Shown: piece after piece, positions 45,633-53,990 of the stretch
How positions within the stretch are numbered: position 1 is the first letter of the stretch
Layout: every line of letters starts with the position of its first letter
Assembly: GCA_020636105.1 (NCBI GenBank)
Contig: JACJYL010000001.1
Span: 3,224,001-3,288,000, forward strand
Length of the DNA stretch: 64,000 nucleotides
DNA from: Lewinellaceae bacterium
GTDB lineage: Bacteria; Bacteroidota; Bacteroidia; Chitinophagales; Saprospiraceae
Reading direction: 5' to 3'
Program-made: the position numbers and the translations under genes
Notes under the pieces: generated by a model
The model's input: only the letters and a program-made list of their open reading frames with translations
What the model was told of the DNA's origin: nothing
Databases searched by the model: none

Positions 45633-46956
45633 ATTCTTCGAGGAAATTCCTTACACTGGCAACGGACACCGGATTTTGCTCAAAAAAAGCAAGGGCCGCA
45701 ATAGTAGCCTCCGGGGAAGCACTTAAATGATTGAGGATATTGGCCAAATGCATTTTCATGTGTCCTCGTTGAATCCCCGTGGTGATCAACGACCTCAAAG
45801 CAGCGAAATTCTGGGCGAGGCCCGCCACGGCTATAATACCCATCAGTTCTTCGGCCCCCGGGTTGCCCAGCAATTCCAGAGATCTTTTCGCGAGGGGATG
45901 CAGCCTTGTCAATCCTCCAACAGTGCCCAGGGCCAGGGGCAGGTCTATCCAAAATTTAAACTTTCCTTCTTCTATGGTACAATAACTAAGACTTTTGTAT
46001 TGTCCCTCCCGTGATGCATAGGTGTGCCCGCAGGCTTCCACGGCCCTGAAATCATTCCCCGTGGCAATGACTACAGCATCCACTCCATTATAAATTCCTT
46101 TGTTATGAGTAGTAGCGCGGTAAGGATCTATATGGGCAATGCGTACTGCCTTTTTGAATTTTTCTGAAAATTCGGGACCGTTCATTTCTTCGCAGGCACC
46201 GGCCATAACTTCCGTGGAACATTCCACGGATGCACGTACAACACATTCCGGCGTATAGTTCGATAAAATCGCCATGATAATCTCCACGGAACGCTCCTCC
46301 CCGACAAATCCCGGATGCCCGGAAACAAAAACCTTCAAAGACTGCCCAAATTGTTCCAGGATGGAGTTGATGAAATTCGCTCCCATGGAGTCACAGGTTT
46401 CAAAAGTGACAAACAACTGGTAATATCCTGGTTCTAAAGCCGTCAGATCCTTGAGGCTAATATCCACAACGCCTCCACCCCGCTGTTCCATGTTCCTGGT
46501 CAAATAGGCCGCATCGACCAAAAGCACCTCCCTTATGACATCAAAATGGCTGAATAATTTTTCTGCAGGGCCCTTCCAGCTGAAATGAACCTGGCCCAGT
46601 TTTTTAGTGGAGATGACTTCTGTTTTAAATCCTCCCCGATCCAGCCAAAATTTGGCCGCACTGGCCGCTGCCGCTACCACGGAGCTTTCTTCAATGACCA
46701 TAGGCAGGGCATATACCTTTCCGTTGATAAGGAAATTTGGTGCCACACCAAATGGCAGGAAAAAATTGCTCAGGGTATTCTCACTGAAATGGTCAAAAAT
46801 ATGTTGCAGGTTATGGTCTTCCAACCAGAATTGGCACAATTCTTTTTTAGCACTGTGCCCTGAATCTTCAGCGGAATCAAAATAAGTGTTAACCACCCAG
46901 TCCACTTTCTCCTCTTTCGACAATTTTGAAAATCCCTGTATTATTTTTTCTTGCAT
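45616..46956 (-). CDS. mvaA: Hydroxymethylglutaryl-CoA reductase, class II
   Basis: 446 residues; reduces HMG-CoA to mevalonate with NAD(P)H. Class II features are readable: NFLLPFGVAPNFLINGK-like start, EESSVVAAAA, ATGNDFRAVEACGHTYASR, the LPLALGTVGGLTRLHPLAK segment and the AEELMGIIAVAGLAQNFAALRSL region before the C-terminal catalytic His in RGHMKMHLANIL. Class II enzymes, unlike class I, lack a membrane anchor. Start MQEKIIQGFSKL. Operon with the GHMP kinase. Confidence 0.93.
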   Translation of the reverse strand: MQEKIIQGFSKLSKEEKVDWVVNTYFDSAEDSGHSAKKELCQFWLEDHNLQHIFDHFSENTLSNFFLPFGVAPNFLINGKVYALPMVIEESSVVAAAASAAKFWLDRGGFKTEVISTKKLGQVHFSWKGPAEKLFSHFDVIREVLLVDAAYLTRNMEQRGGGVVDISLKDLTALEPGYYQLFVTFETCDSMGANFINSILEQFGQSLKVFVSGHPGFVGEERSVEIIMAILSNYTPECVVRASVECSTEVMAGACEEMNGPEFSEKFKKAVRIAHIDPYRATTHNKGIYNGVDAVVIATGNDFRAVEACGHTYASREGQYKSLSYCTIEEGKFKFWIDLPLALGTVGGLTRLHPLAKRSLELLGNPGAEELMGIIAVAGLAQNFAALRSLITTGIQRGHMKMHLANILNHLSASPEATIAALAFFEQNPVSVASVRNFLEEFEIKR

Positions 46957-47011
46957 GTGTAGCTTAATTCGAATCCCCGAAATTTGCCGGGATTTTTTTT
47001 ACCGACCTGAT

Positions 47012-47503
47012 CTATTTCAGCACTATCAGCAACTGGCCCTTTTCGACGGCCATGCCTTCTTTTGCTTCTATGGTTTTGACTACCCCCTCTCCCGGAGATT
47101 TGATCACATTTTCCATTTTCATGGCTTCCAGTATCAGCAACTGGTCCCCTTTATGGATCTCCTGTCCCGGCTCTGCCATCACCTTGAGAATGAGTCCCGG
47201 CATGGGGGCCACGATATCTTTCACTACTACATGGGTATCCACCGAAAGGCCTAGTTGTTGCACGAGTTGTTCGTACTCATCTGATATTTTTAGTGAAAAA
47301 GTATCTCCATTGACCTTGATCACAAAGGTTTTTTCAATATTATTGACTTCTAGGATCTCGGCGAGGAAGGATTTATTATTATGCAGGATATGATACAATC
47401 CGTTTTCTGCCTTGACGATATCCAGCTCATCAGGGTTCAGGCTGGTAAATTCAAACTGATCCCCATTGACGCTCACCTTCATGTTTTCACTAATCATTTG
47501 CAT
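47012..47503 (-). CDS. Biotin/lipoyl carrier protein
   Basis: 163 residues. The C-terminal 75 residues form a biotinyl domain with the biotinylation site EAMKMEN (Lys) and flanking APMPGLILKVMAEPGQEI and GVVKTIEAKEGMAVEKGQLL. The first 80 residues are strand-rich (NGDQFEFTSLNPDELDIVKAENG). It carries carboxyl groups for a biotin-dependent carboxylase or decarboxylase, perhaps propionyl-CoA or methylmalonyl-CoA type, but the partner subunits are not in the window. It overlaps the upstream gene by 14 bp, or starts at the Met at 47482 with a short gap. Confidence 0.86.
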   Translation of the reverse strand: MQMISENMKVSVNGDQFEFTSLNPDELDIVKAENGLYHILHNNKSFLAEILEVNNIEKTFVIKVNGDTFSLKISDEYEQLVQQLGLSVDTHVVVKDIVAPMPGLILKVMAEPGQEIHKGDQLLILEAMKMENVIKSPGEGVVKTIEAKEGMAVEKGQLLIVLK

Positions 47504-47882
47504 ACTGTGTTTTGCCCAATTTCATCATGAAATAGGTTTCAAAAATAGTGTAAATCAGATAAACGCCGAAAAAAGGAATTAAGAAAAATCTCGATTCGGG
47601 TTCCGTTATTTTAAAATAGGCATAAACAATGCCTGCTGAAATAAATAATTTGGCAAAAGTAAACCCAAGGATAGCATTGGTAAAAATGTTCTTATTTTCG
47701 TTTTGTGCTGCTTTTCGGGAAATAAAGAACATTAGGAGGGTCCAAAGGATAAAAAAAAGAATGCTGGTCCAACCGAGGGAATTAAAAGATTGAAGAGCGG
47801 GAATAAAACTCATTCCAAAAATAAACACCACGGAAATCACCATGGTCATCAAAAGCTTTGAAAAAAAGGTCTTTAAGCTCAT
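47490..47882 (-). CDS. Four-helix membrane protein next to AtpZ (AtpI-like)
   Basis: 130 residues with four predicted membrane helices. It starts where the AtpZ-like gene stops (ATGA overlap at 47879-47882), and this order (AtpZ then a small integral protein) usually precedes ATP synthase genes in Bacteroidota. AtpI-type proteins help assemble the c-ring or carry Mg. Here it is followed by a biotin carrier gene instead. Assignment is by context. Confidence 0.6.
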   Translation of the reverse strand: MSLKTFFSKLLMTMVISVVFIFGMSFIPALQSFNSLGWTSILFFILWTLLMFFISRKAAQNENKNIFTNAILGFTFAKLFISAGIVYAYFKITEPESRFFLIPFFGVYLIYTIFETYFMMKLGKTQYAND

Positions 47883-48184
47883 TCGTCGTCTTGTTTTTTA
47901 ATAAAATCTTTAAGTACGAGGTAAAGAGCCGCAAAGGTAGAAAATAGTGCGAGTGCAACGGTAAAATAAGGCTTGGAAGTTTGGAAATGAGCATCCAGTT
48001 TCTGGCCGGCATAGGCCCCAATGAGGATAATACCTCCCATCTGGATGCCCATTCCCGAGTATTTCATATAACTGTTTACACCAGGTTTGGCATTTTTCTT
48101 TTTATTGTCTTTATGCTCCGACGGGTTTTCCTGATTTGCCACTTTCCTGGTTTTTTTGCTGAACCACGGGATTATTGTCCCCAC
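47879..48184 (-). CDS. AtpZ/AtpI-family protein
   Basis: 101 residues if begun at the ATG at 48184. Two adjacent helices (MKYSGMGIQMGGIILIGAYAG, PYFTVALALFSTFAALYLVL) around GQKLDAHF, the pattern of AtpZ. The first 39 residues are basic and extended. The start is uncertain: 48184 overlaps the bactofilin gene by 74 bp; the GTG at 48142 overlaps by 32 bp and the ATG at 48067 avoids overlap but leaves almost no N-terminus. Confidence 0.78.
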   Translation of the reverse strand: MGTIIPWFSKKTRKVANQENPSEHKDNKKKNAKPGVNSYMKYSGMGIQMGGIILIGAYAGQKLDAHFQTSKPYFTVALALFSTFAALYLVLKDFIKKQDDE

Positions 48185-48560
48185 CCATTGAACAAGCGGT
48201 TACATTGAAAATTCCTCCGGACTGAACGATGAGTTTTCCGGTAGTTACTTCACCATTGACGACAGCATTCTCCCTGACGTTAAGCAATTCTTTAACGATT
48301 AAAACCCCGTCGAATCGACCTTCGATGACGGCATTCTGGCACTTAATCTCCCCCTCAACCGTTCCGGTAGGGCCTATAATAACCTTTGCATCACCGTAAA
48401 GCTTGCCTTTGATGGCTCCATCAATACGAATGTCACTGGTAGCTTTGATCGTTCCTTCAATGGAAGTTCCTTTAACGATGCTATTTAGGGCATGCCCTGA
48501 AGCAGCAGGATTGATTGAACCGGGTTTTGCCGATTCGTTTTTTTCTTTTGTGCTAAACAT
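48111..48560 (-). CDS. Bactofilin
   Basis: 149 residues. The bactofilin core of repeated short beta-strands is clear: IVKGTSIEGTIKATSDIRIDG, AIKGKLYGDAKVIIGPTGT, VEGEIKCQNAVIEGRFDGVL, and ENAVVNGEVTTGKLIVQSGG. Bactofilins polymerise without nucleotide and shape the cell envelope. Flexible tails at both ends are rich in Ser, Pro and Lys. Begins the unit bactofilin-AtpZ-AtpI-like-biotin carrier, with a TAnnTTTG promoter upstream. Confidence 0.9.
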   Translation of the reverse strand: MFSTKEKNESAKPGSINPAASGHALNSIVKGTSIEGTIKATSDIRIDGAIKGKLYGDAKVIIGPTGTVEGEIKCQNAVIEGRFDGVLIVKELLNVRENAVVNGEVTTGKLIVQSGGIFNVTACSMGGDNNPVVQQKNQESGKSGKPVGA

Positions 48561-48650
48561 TTTTCAATTTTTTAGTTGAAGTTGTCTGAAATTCCGGCTT
48601 TTTTAACAAAAATCACAAGGAAACGGAACAATCTTCAATGGTTCCTGATA

Positions 48651-48681
48651 CAAATTTAATTTTTTAAGCACTAGTAACAAA
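48651..48681 (-). promoter_or_regulatory. Promoter of the bactofilin unit
   Basis: Minus-strand TAAATTTG (48651-48658) with a TTTG -33 element 19 bp upstream (48678-48681) matches the Bacteroidota promoter pattern in both parts. Confidence 0.65.
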
Positions 48682-48784
48682 TTACCGGGCTAAAAACATT
48701 ACATCTGACTGAGATTTCGTTTTTGGGTCTCCAGCCCCGAAGGTATGGAAAAGTCTACTGAGGATAGTATGGATTGGAAAAACA

Positions 48785-48817
48785 TACCTCCCGGCGTTTA
48801 GTTAACACCGGGAGGTA
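48785..48817 (-). terminator. Terminator after the PorP/SprF gene
   Basis: TACCTCCCGG and CCGGGAGGTA are perfectly complementary around a 13-nt loop, 40 bp after the stop codon; TATGTTTTTCC follows on the minus strand. Confidence 0.8.
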
Positions 48818-48856
48818 CAACGAGGTCGAGCATGCTCGTAATTTGAAACGGCTGTA

Positions 48857-49909
48857 TTAGAAGTTAGGACAATACACCCCTCTTCTAACCGGACCACATA
48901 TTTTATACACCATGGCAAACTCGAAACCACCATGTGATTTACTCGCCGCTTTCAATGGTGAAACGTTAATATCATAGCTGAAACCAATGCTGAAGCTGTC
49001 ATAATCAAAACGAGTTGAAATGATTGCTGCATCATTGAGTACCCCGGTCTGTATTTTATTGGAAATCCTTGACCACAGACCGATCTGGAAAGCCTGGTAG
49101 GAGTCCCGTCCTTTGCTCAGCAAAAACCGGAAACTGGTTCCCGCATTTACCTGGAAGGAAGGACCCTGGCTCATCACAATCACACCTGGCAACAATGACA
49201 AGCGACTGCCCATCAGGAACTCCCCACCCGCGTGGAAAGTGTACCTGCTGTAAAGGAGGTCCGTAGAATTGCTGCTGAAAGACTGGTTTGACCTGTTGAG
49301 GTGATTATAAGCTCCCCCAAAGTAGAGGTTATTATGATCGTCAAAAACCATAAACCACAGTAATCCTGCAGCAAGGTCAGCGAAAATAAAGTTATCGCGA
49401 TCGAAGCCGTCTTCCATCGGGTCTATATTTTCATCAAAATGCCCCAATCCGTCGTGCTGGGTTCCCCAGCGCAACTTCAGGAAGTCGAGACTTCGTTGTG
49501 CGACACCACCTTCGGCACCGACAACAAGGTAGTTTCCGCTGTTGCGGTCTCCTCCCATCTTTTTACTGTAGGACAGGGAAAGTTTTCCTGTCAGGGTGGC
49601 AAAATCAGCTTCCCCGGCACGGTCTCCCCAAAAGGTACCTCCGATGCCGAAATAATCATAATGCCCGACAGGGAAACGCTGATCGTAAGAAACAGAATAA
49701 GTGTTGTACGCATTGGAGCGCAATACACTTGACCACTGATTACGATAGTTGGCCACCAATCGAACATTACAGTTCATAACCCCTGTCATAGCCGGATTAA
49801 GGTTCAGGGGAGAAAGATAAAATTGGGAAAAATGGATATCCTGCGCCGTTACCCCGGCCGCACCAAGGATTAGCAAGAAGCCAATCAAAAGGGATTTAAA
49901 CGTCTTCAT
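48857..49909 (-). CDS. PorP/SprF-family outer membrane protein
   Basis: 350 residues from MKTFKSLLIG at 49909, with a signal peptide cut near GVTAQ. The start of the mature chain DIHFSQFYLSPLNLNPAMTG is the family hallmark, followed by strand-rich regions with YRNQWSS and SYDQRFP. PorP/SprF proteins work with the type IX secretion system, or hold secreted adhesins at the surface. Several T9SS-sorted proteins occur in the window. No PorE or SprB-like partner gene is adjacent. Confidence 0.9.
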   Translation of the reverse strand: MKTFKSLLIGFLLILGAAGVTAQDIHFSQFYLSPLNLNPAMTGVMNCNVRLVANYRNQWSSVLRSNAYNTYSVSYDQRFPVGHYDYFGIGGTFWGDRAGEADFATLTGKLSLSYSKKMGGDRNSGNYLVVGAEGGVAQRSLDFLKLRWGTQHDGLGHFDENIDPMEDGFDRDNFIFADLAAGLLWFMVFDDHNNLYFGGAYNHLNRSNQSFSSNSTDLLYSRYTFHAGGEFLMGSRLSLLPGVIVMSQGPSFQVNAGTSFRFLLSKGRDSYQAFQIGLWSRISNKIQTGVLNDAAIISTRFDYDSFSIGFSYDINVSPLKAASKSHGGFEFAMVYKICGPVRRGVYCPNF

Positions 49910-50247
49910 ACTTTGATGTTTGTAAAACTGTTTTCCTGAAATACTCAAATTAATTAGGTTTAAAAAACGCTTTCTTTGAGCACAAAATTTATTTTAGCTA
50001 CAATTATAGGGAATGTCTTTCAATATAACTGCACAAATTTTGTTAAAGAAAGTATTTTGGTATTATTCTTTACATTAATTGCTCTATTCTGACAGTTCAA
50101 ATTCAATTATTCGGACAAGGATAGACTATTTGGAAAAAACAATAAGTTTTCCAATACGTTACTGAACTTTTTTTCGTGTAGGTGGTTTATTTTCCCCGAT
50201 GCCTAAAAGAGGCGGGCAATATTAAAAACGCTGCTTTTTACTTTTTA
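49910..50247. other. Intergenic region, one weak terminator-like stem
   Basis: A GCCT/AGGC stem flanked by CCCG/CGGG near 50195-50219 may end the protease transcript on the minus strand. Otherwise AT-rich DNA with nothing recognised. Confidence 0.35.
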
Positions 50248-51333
50248 TTATTCTGAATCGTATTTCCAAAACGCTCCGAATTTGTCGACAAGAATATTAT
50301 CGTAATAATCTGCTTTGGCAAACAGGTTTTCAAATAACTTCAATCCGGTTTCTACATTGAAATACCTGTCAAAAATTAATAACGATAAAATGACATCCTG
50401 ATCTTTAACGCTGAAATTCAACCCGTCCATTTTACCATTTTGCTTTAACAGATATTCATACAGATGTTCAATGTCTGATTTAGGCAACAGGCACAAATAA
50501 GCATCCCCTGTAATAAGTCCTGATTTCTCGTGATAAAATATGTTGATCTGTGCACTTCCCTGCTTGATCTCCCAATTATTGGCACCTCGTCTTGCGAGTG
50601 CCACATTATGCCCCGTTCTTTCCAAAATGGTCTCTATCGTCAAAGCCAGTCCTGCTGGTTCGTATTCTTCCACCTCGCTGGGCAACTGTAGCCGGGTACC
50701 GCAATGATTGCAATAACCGTTTTTCAGCTCGATATTGGATACAATATTGGCACAAGAATGACACCGAACAGCCTCTTCTCCATTTATTTTCTTAAACTCA
50801 TCAATGGTTTTGGCAATATAATTGGCCGGTAGGGAAAATCCAATATTATTACTGTCCTTCACAATGAACGTATTGATTCCTACCACTTCTCCTTTTTTGT
50901 TGATCAACGGCCCGCCACTATTCCCGGGATTCAGGGCGGCATCATGCTGTATATAAAAAATATCATTAGTTTCTTCCTTCAAATTGGAGACAATACCCTG
51001 GGTTGCAGAATATTTCAATCCATAGGGATGCCCGACGGCAGTAACCGGATCCCCTTCCTTTAGCGAATAAGGGCTCATCAGGTTGATCCGGGGCAAGGCT
51101 TCTGTTTTTTCAGGCCTTAAGAAAGCTAAATCGTATAATGGGTCGGTATAAATGACCCGGGTCAGTTGTTTTTCCAGCTTGTCTCCTTCCACGATAACAA
51201 ATCGGTTTCCTCTCACGATATGATCATTGGTAACCAACAAACCAGGTTCTTTGAGGAAAAACCCCGTACCCGTGGTGTTCGGCGTAGCGATCTGGATCAC
51301 AGCATTACGGAATAACTCGATTATATCATTCAT
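50248..51333 (-). CDS. Cytosolic trypsin-like protease with zinc ribbon and chaperone-like tail
   Basis: 361 residues without signal peptide or membrane helix. The trypsin fold (S1C, DegP-like) has the triad His38 (TNDHIV), Asp68 (PLYDLAFL) and Ser139 (NPGNSGGPL). It is followed by a zinc ribbon C191-x2-C194 and C208-x2-C211, and then a 130-residue tail (ALTIETILERTGHNVALARRG, KLFENLFAKADYY) that resembles the CesT/YbjN-type chaperone fold. No PDZ domain. Such a cytosolic arrangement is unusual; substrate control through the ribbon or tail is inference. Divergent from the caspase gene, 194 bp away. Confidence 0.82.
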   Translation of the reverse strand: MNDIIELFRNAVIQIATPNTTGTGFFLKEPGLLVTNDHIVRGNRFVIVEGDKLEKQLTRVIYTDPLYDLAFLRPEKTEALPRINLMSPYSLKEGDPVTAVGHPYGLKYSATQGIVSNLKEETNDIFYIQHDAALNPGNSGGPLINKKGEVVGINTFIVKDSNNIGFSLPANYIAKTIDEFKKINGEEAVRCHSCANIVSNIELKNGYCNHCGTRLQLPSEVEEYEPAGLALTIETILERTGHNVALARRGANNWEIKQGSAQINIFYHEKSGLITGDAYLCLLPKSDIEHLYEYLLKQNGKMDGLNFSVKDQDVILSLLIFDRYFNVETGLKLFENLFAKADYYDNILVDKFGAFWKYDSE

Positions 51334-51453
51334 CCAAGTCTGAATTTGAAGCGAAATTACTAATTGTATGTTTTAAATGCTAATTAGAGCTTGCCTAATT
51401 TTATTAATCTATTTTACATCCCTCCTAAAATATATTAAGTCCTGTAGATTTGG

Positions 51454-51461
51454 TAATTTTG
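51454..51461 (+). promoter_or_regulatory. -7 box of the caspase gene
   Basis: TAATTTTG matches TAnnTTTG and predicts a leader of about 60 nt before the ATG at 51528. Confidence 0.55.
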
Positions 51462-51527
51462 CATTCCTCCCCCTTTTTGAATAAGAAAGGCGACCAAAAA
51501 GCCGTTCTTTTAAAAACAACTATCGAA

Positions 51528-53156
51528 ATGCAAAAAGCCAGCCTCGTATTTTTCTTTTTCCTGTCCAGCTTCATCCTGCTCAGTGCCCAATGTGTTTCAG
51601 GAGATTGTTTCAATGGCAATGGTACCTTTCTTTATCCGAACGGTGCTATCTATGTAGGTGATTTTGTAAACGGAGAAATACACGGTACCGGCATCTGTAC
51701 CTATCCCGATGGCAGTCAGTACCAGGGGCAATGGGCCCATCGTTATCCCGACGGAAGAGGGACTAAAAAATATGGTGACGGAACTTCGCGAACAGGATTA
51801 TGGAGCCAGGGGAGGCCTGTAGACAGCAACGGTCAGATTCTCGACGAATGGATGCTCAAAAAAGAGGTCCAAAACGATGGTACCGCCATTCAGTCGGGAT
51901 GCATCCAAGGGAACTGCGAAAATGGAGAAGGCATTTACGCTTATCCCGACGGCAGCAAATACCAGGGATTATTTTACAACCAAAAGCCCGATGGCCGGGG
52001 CATCTTCTTTTATCCTAACGGCGACCGCTACCAGGGTGAATTTAAAAACGGTTATCCTCACGGGGAAGGCACCATGTACCATGCAGCAGGCGGAAAAAAG
52101 AGCGGAAGATGGTTTGAAGGAGAATTTCTCCTCAATGCCGATACTAATGTAAATAAAACAATAGGCTGCATCCAGGGAAACTGCCTGAACGGTTTTGGCA
52201 ATTATATTTTTAAAGACGGTGCAAAATATACAGGTCCTTTTCGAAACGGCGTTCCCGAAGGAAAAGGCACGGTTATCTATAAAAACGGTGAGCGATACGA
52301 AGGATTCATGTCAAAAGGAGCTTTTGAAGGTCAGGGTACTTATTTTATGGCGAACGGAATCAAAATGACCGGAAACTGGAGCAAAGGAACCTATCTAGGC
52401 GGTGTCCCGGCCCCAATCCAGCCCAGCAATAAACCTCAATTAAAAGTATGGGCTCTCATTATCGGCATCTCCGGTTATAGCCATATGCCAGCTCTGCGCT
52501 ACCCCGATGACGATGCCTACCGGATTTTTGCTTTCCTCCAAAGCCCTTCCGGAGGAGCTATCCCCGAAGATCAAATCAGGATCCTGATCGACGAGGCGGC
52601 GACCAAAGACAACATCAAAAATGCCATGAAAGAAATATTCTGGAAAGCCGGCCCGAACGACCTCGTTTTTATGTATTTCTCAGGTCACGGGCTCAAGGGA
52701 GCTTTTCTTCCTATTGATTTTGACGGTACTGCCAATAAGCTCTACCATGAAGAAGTGGTCCAGATTTTGGATAAAAGCCCTGCCAAATACAAACTGTGTA
52801 TTGCCGATGCCTGCCATTCAGGAAGCCTCCTGGCCTTAAAAGGAGGAACAGAACCTTCTGTTTTTGGCAAATACTACGAAAGCCTGGCCAATGCCAAAGC
52901 CGGAACCGCTCTGATTATGTCCTCCAAATCCGATGAAACTTCCCTGGAATCCAGCGGACTTCGGCAAGGCGTTTTTACCCACTTCCTCATCAGGGGAATG
53001 AAAGGAGAAGCCGACAGCAACGGGGATAAAATCGTCAATGTGCAGGAACTATACAATTATGTTTACACAAATGTTCGGGAATATACCGGCAACCGGCAGT
53101 CACCTATTATCCGCGGCGATTACGACCACAACATGACGGTGGGGGTGAAGCAGTGA
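51528..53156 (+). CDS. Secreted MORN-repeat caspase (metacaspase-like, C14)
   Basis: 542 residues from MQKASLVFFF; the signal peptide ends LLSAQ. Three modules each begin with a CxxGxC pair (CVSGDC, CIQGNC, CIQGNC) and continue with MORN repeats (YPNGAIYVGDFVNGEIHGTG, YPDGSKYQGLFYNQKPDGRG). The last 245 residues are a C14 caspase fold: LIIGISGY, the catalytic His387 in SGHG and Cys429 in DACHSGS. Caspase-like enzymes cut after Asp, Arg or Lys; which here is unknown. The paired Cys residues could form disulfides after export. Divergent from the trypsin-like protease. Confidence 0.88.
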   Translation: MQKASLVFFFFLSSFILLSAQCVSGDCFNGNGTFLYPNGAIYVGDFVNGEIHGTGICTYPDGSQYQGQWAHRYPDGRGTKKYGDGTSRTGLWSQGRPVDSNGQILDEWMLKKEVQNDGTAIQSGCIQGNCENGEGIYAYPDGSKYQGLFYNQKPDGRGIFFYPNGDRYQGEFKNGYPHGEGTMYHAAGGKKSGRWFEGEFLLNADTNVNKTIGCIQGNCLNGFGNYIFKDGAKYTGPFRNGVPEGKGTVIYKNGERYEGFMSKGAFEGQGTYFMANGIKMTGNWSKGTYLGGVPAPIQPSNKPQLKVWALIIGISGYSHMPALRYPDDDAYRIFAFLQSPSGGAIPEDQIRILIDEAATKDNIKNAMKEIFWKAGPNDLVFMYFSGHGLKGAFLPIDFDGTANKLYHEEVVQILDKSPAKYKLCIADACHSGSLLALKGGTEPSVFGKYYESLANAKAGTALIMSSKSDETSLESSGLRQGVFTHFLIRGMKGEADSNGDKIVNVQELYNYVYTNVREYTGNRQSPIIRGDYDHNMTVGVKQ

Positions 53157-53210
53157 GGATGTGAGGATGTGAGGATGTGAGGATGCGAGGATGCGAGGAT
53201 GCGAGGATTT
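53155..53210. repeat. Seven 8-bp tandem units (GAGGATGY)
   Basis: GAGGATGT three times, GAGGATGC three times and GAGGATTT, in register from the caspase stop codon on. A related GATGYTGC series follows to about 53235 and its reverse complement (AGCATCGC type) recurs at 53505-53572. Confidence 0.8.
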
Positions 53211-53504
53211 TTTGATGTTGCGATGCTGCGATTTTTTTGATGTTAATAAATTAAACTTTAAACAGTCTCAAACAATTTGGAACCTGGAACCTGGAACAGT
53301 CCCAAAATCGACCAAACCAACCGGACGATTCCTTTTATTGTAAGGTAATCAAATATTTGCGTCTTGGTGGCTCCCGACTTTTCATGTGCAGAATAGGTTA
53401 GCATGAAAACGCATATTTCTGTACCCCTAAATTATGTTCAATTTTGCCCCAAATATTTGGTTTGAGATTGTTTAAACACTTAACAGGATACTGCCAATTA
53501 CCTC

Positions 53505-53572
53505 AGCATTATAGCATCGCAGCATCGTACCATTATAGCATCGCAGTATTTCAGCATCATAGCATCATAATT
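53505..53572. repeat. Degenerate AGCATC/ATCGCAGC repeats
   Basis: AGCATT, AGCATCGC, AGCATCG, AGCATCGC and AGCATCAT units. These are the reverse complement of the GATGCTGC-type units near 53210-53235 on the other side of about 270 bp of plain sequence. Confidence 0.55.
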
Positions 53573-53582
53573 TAACAGCCCC

Positions 53583-53600
53583 ATACCTAACATTAGGTAT
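53583..53600. promoter_or_regulatory. Palindrome upstream of feoA
   Basis: ATACCTAACATTAGGTAT has perfect 7-bp arms and a 4-nt centre, enclosed by a wider CCCAT/ATGGG pair (53579-53618). It lies 132 bp upstream of the feoA ATG, so it may be a regulator site for iron or redox control, or a small terminator. Confidence 0.4.
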
Positions 53601-53732
53601 TACCTCACCGAATATGGGTGAAAATCATCGGTTTCGGCATGAAATTCATAAGAATTGTGACTTTTGCCATTATTTCTAAAAAGGAAAACGCCTATATTAG
53701 CCTTTTATTTAGAATGATTCAAAATAAACAAC

Positions 53733-53990
53733 ATGGCAGTAACAATCAATTTCCTGAGTTTACCGCTGTCTGAATTTAAAATTGGACAAAAAGGGTTGAT
53801 CGCACAATACAACAATGAACGTATTGCCGGGAAATTGATTTCTATGGGTGCATTGCCCGGCCAGAAATTACAATTGGTTCGAAAAGCTCCATTCGGCGGG
53901 GCTCTTTACGTCAAAAACGGTAAGTATATTATTGCTTTGCGCAAAGATGAGGCTTCGTGTATAATAATGTCGAATGAAAAAAACGATTGA
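53733..53990 (+). CDS. feoA: Ferrous iron transport protein A
   Basis: 85 residues, an SH3-like cytosolic protein that assists FeoB. Typical LPLSEFKIGQKGLIAQ start, RIAGKLISMGALPGQKLQLVR, and KAPFGGALYVKNGKYIIALRKDEA. It overlaps feoB by 17 bp, which implies coupled translation. Confidence 0.92.
   Translation: MAVTINFLSLPLSEFKIGQKGLIAQYNNERIAGKLISMGALPGQKLQLVRKAPFGGALYVKNGKYIIALRKDEASCIIMSNEKND

Noticed and set aside
53155..53572. CRISPR-like array
   Set aside because: Units are 7-8 bp with no spacers and no cas genes; it is a simple tandem repeat.
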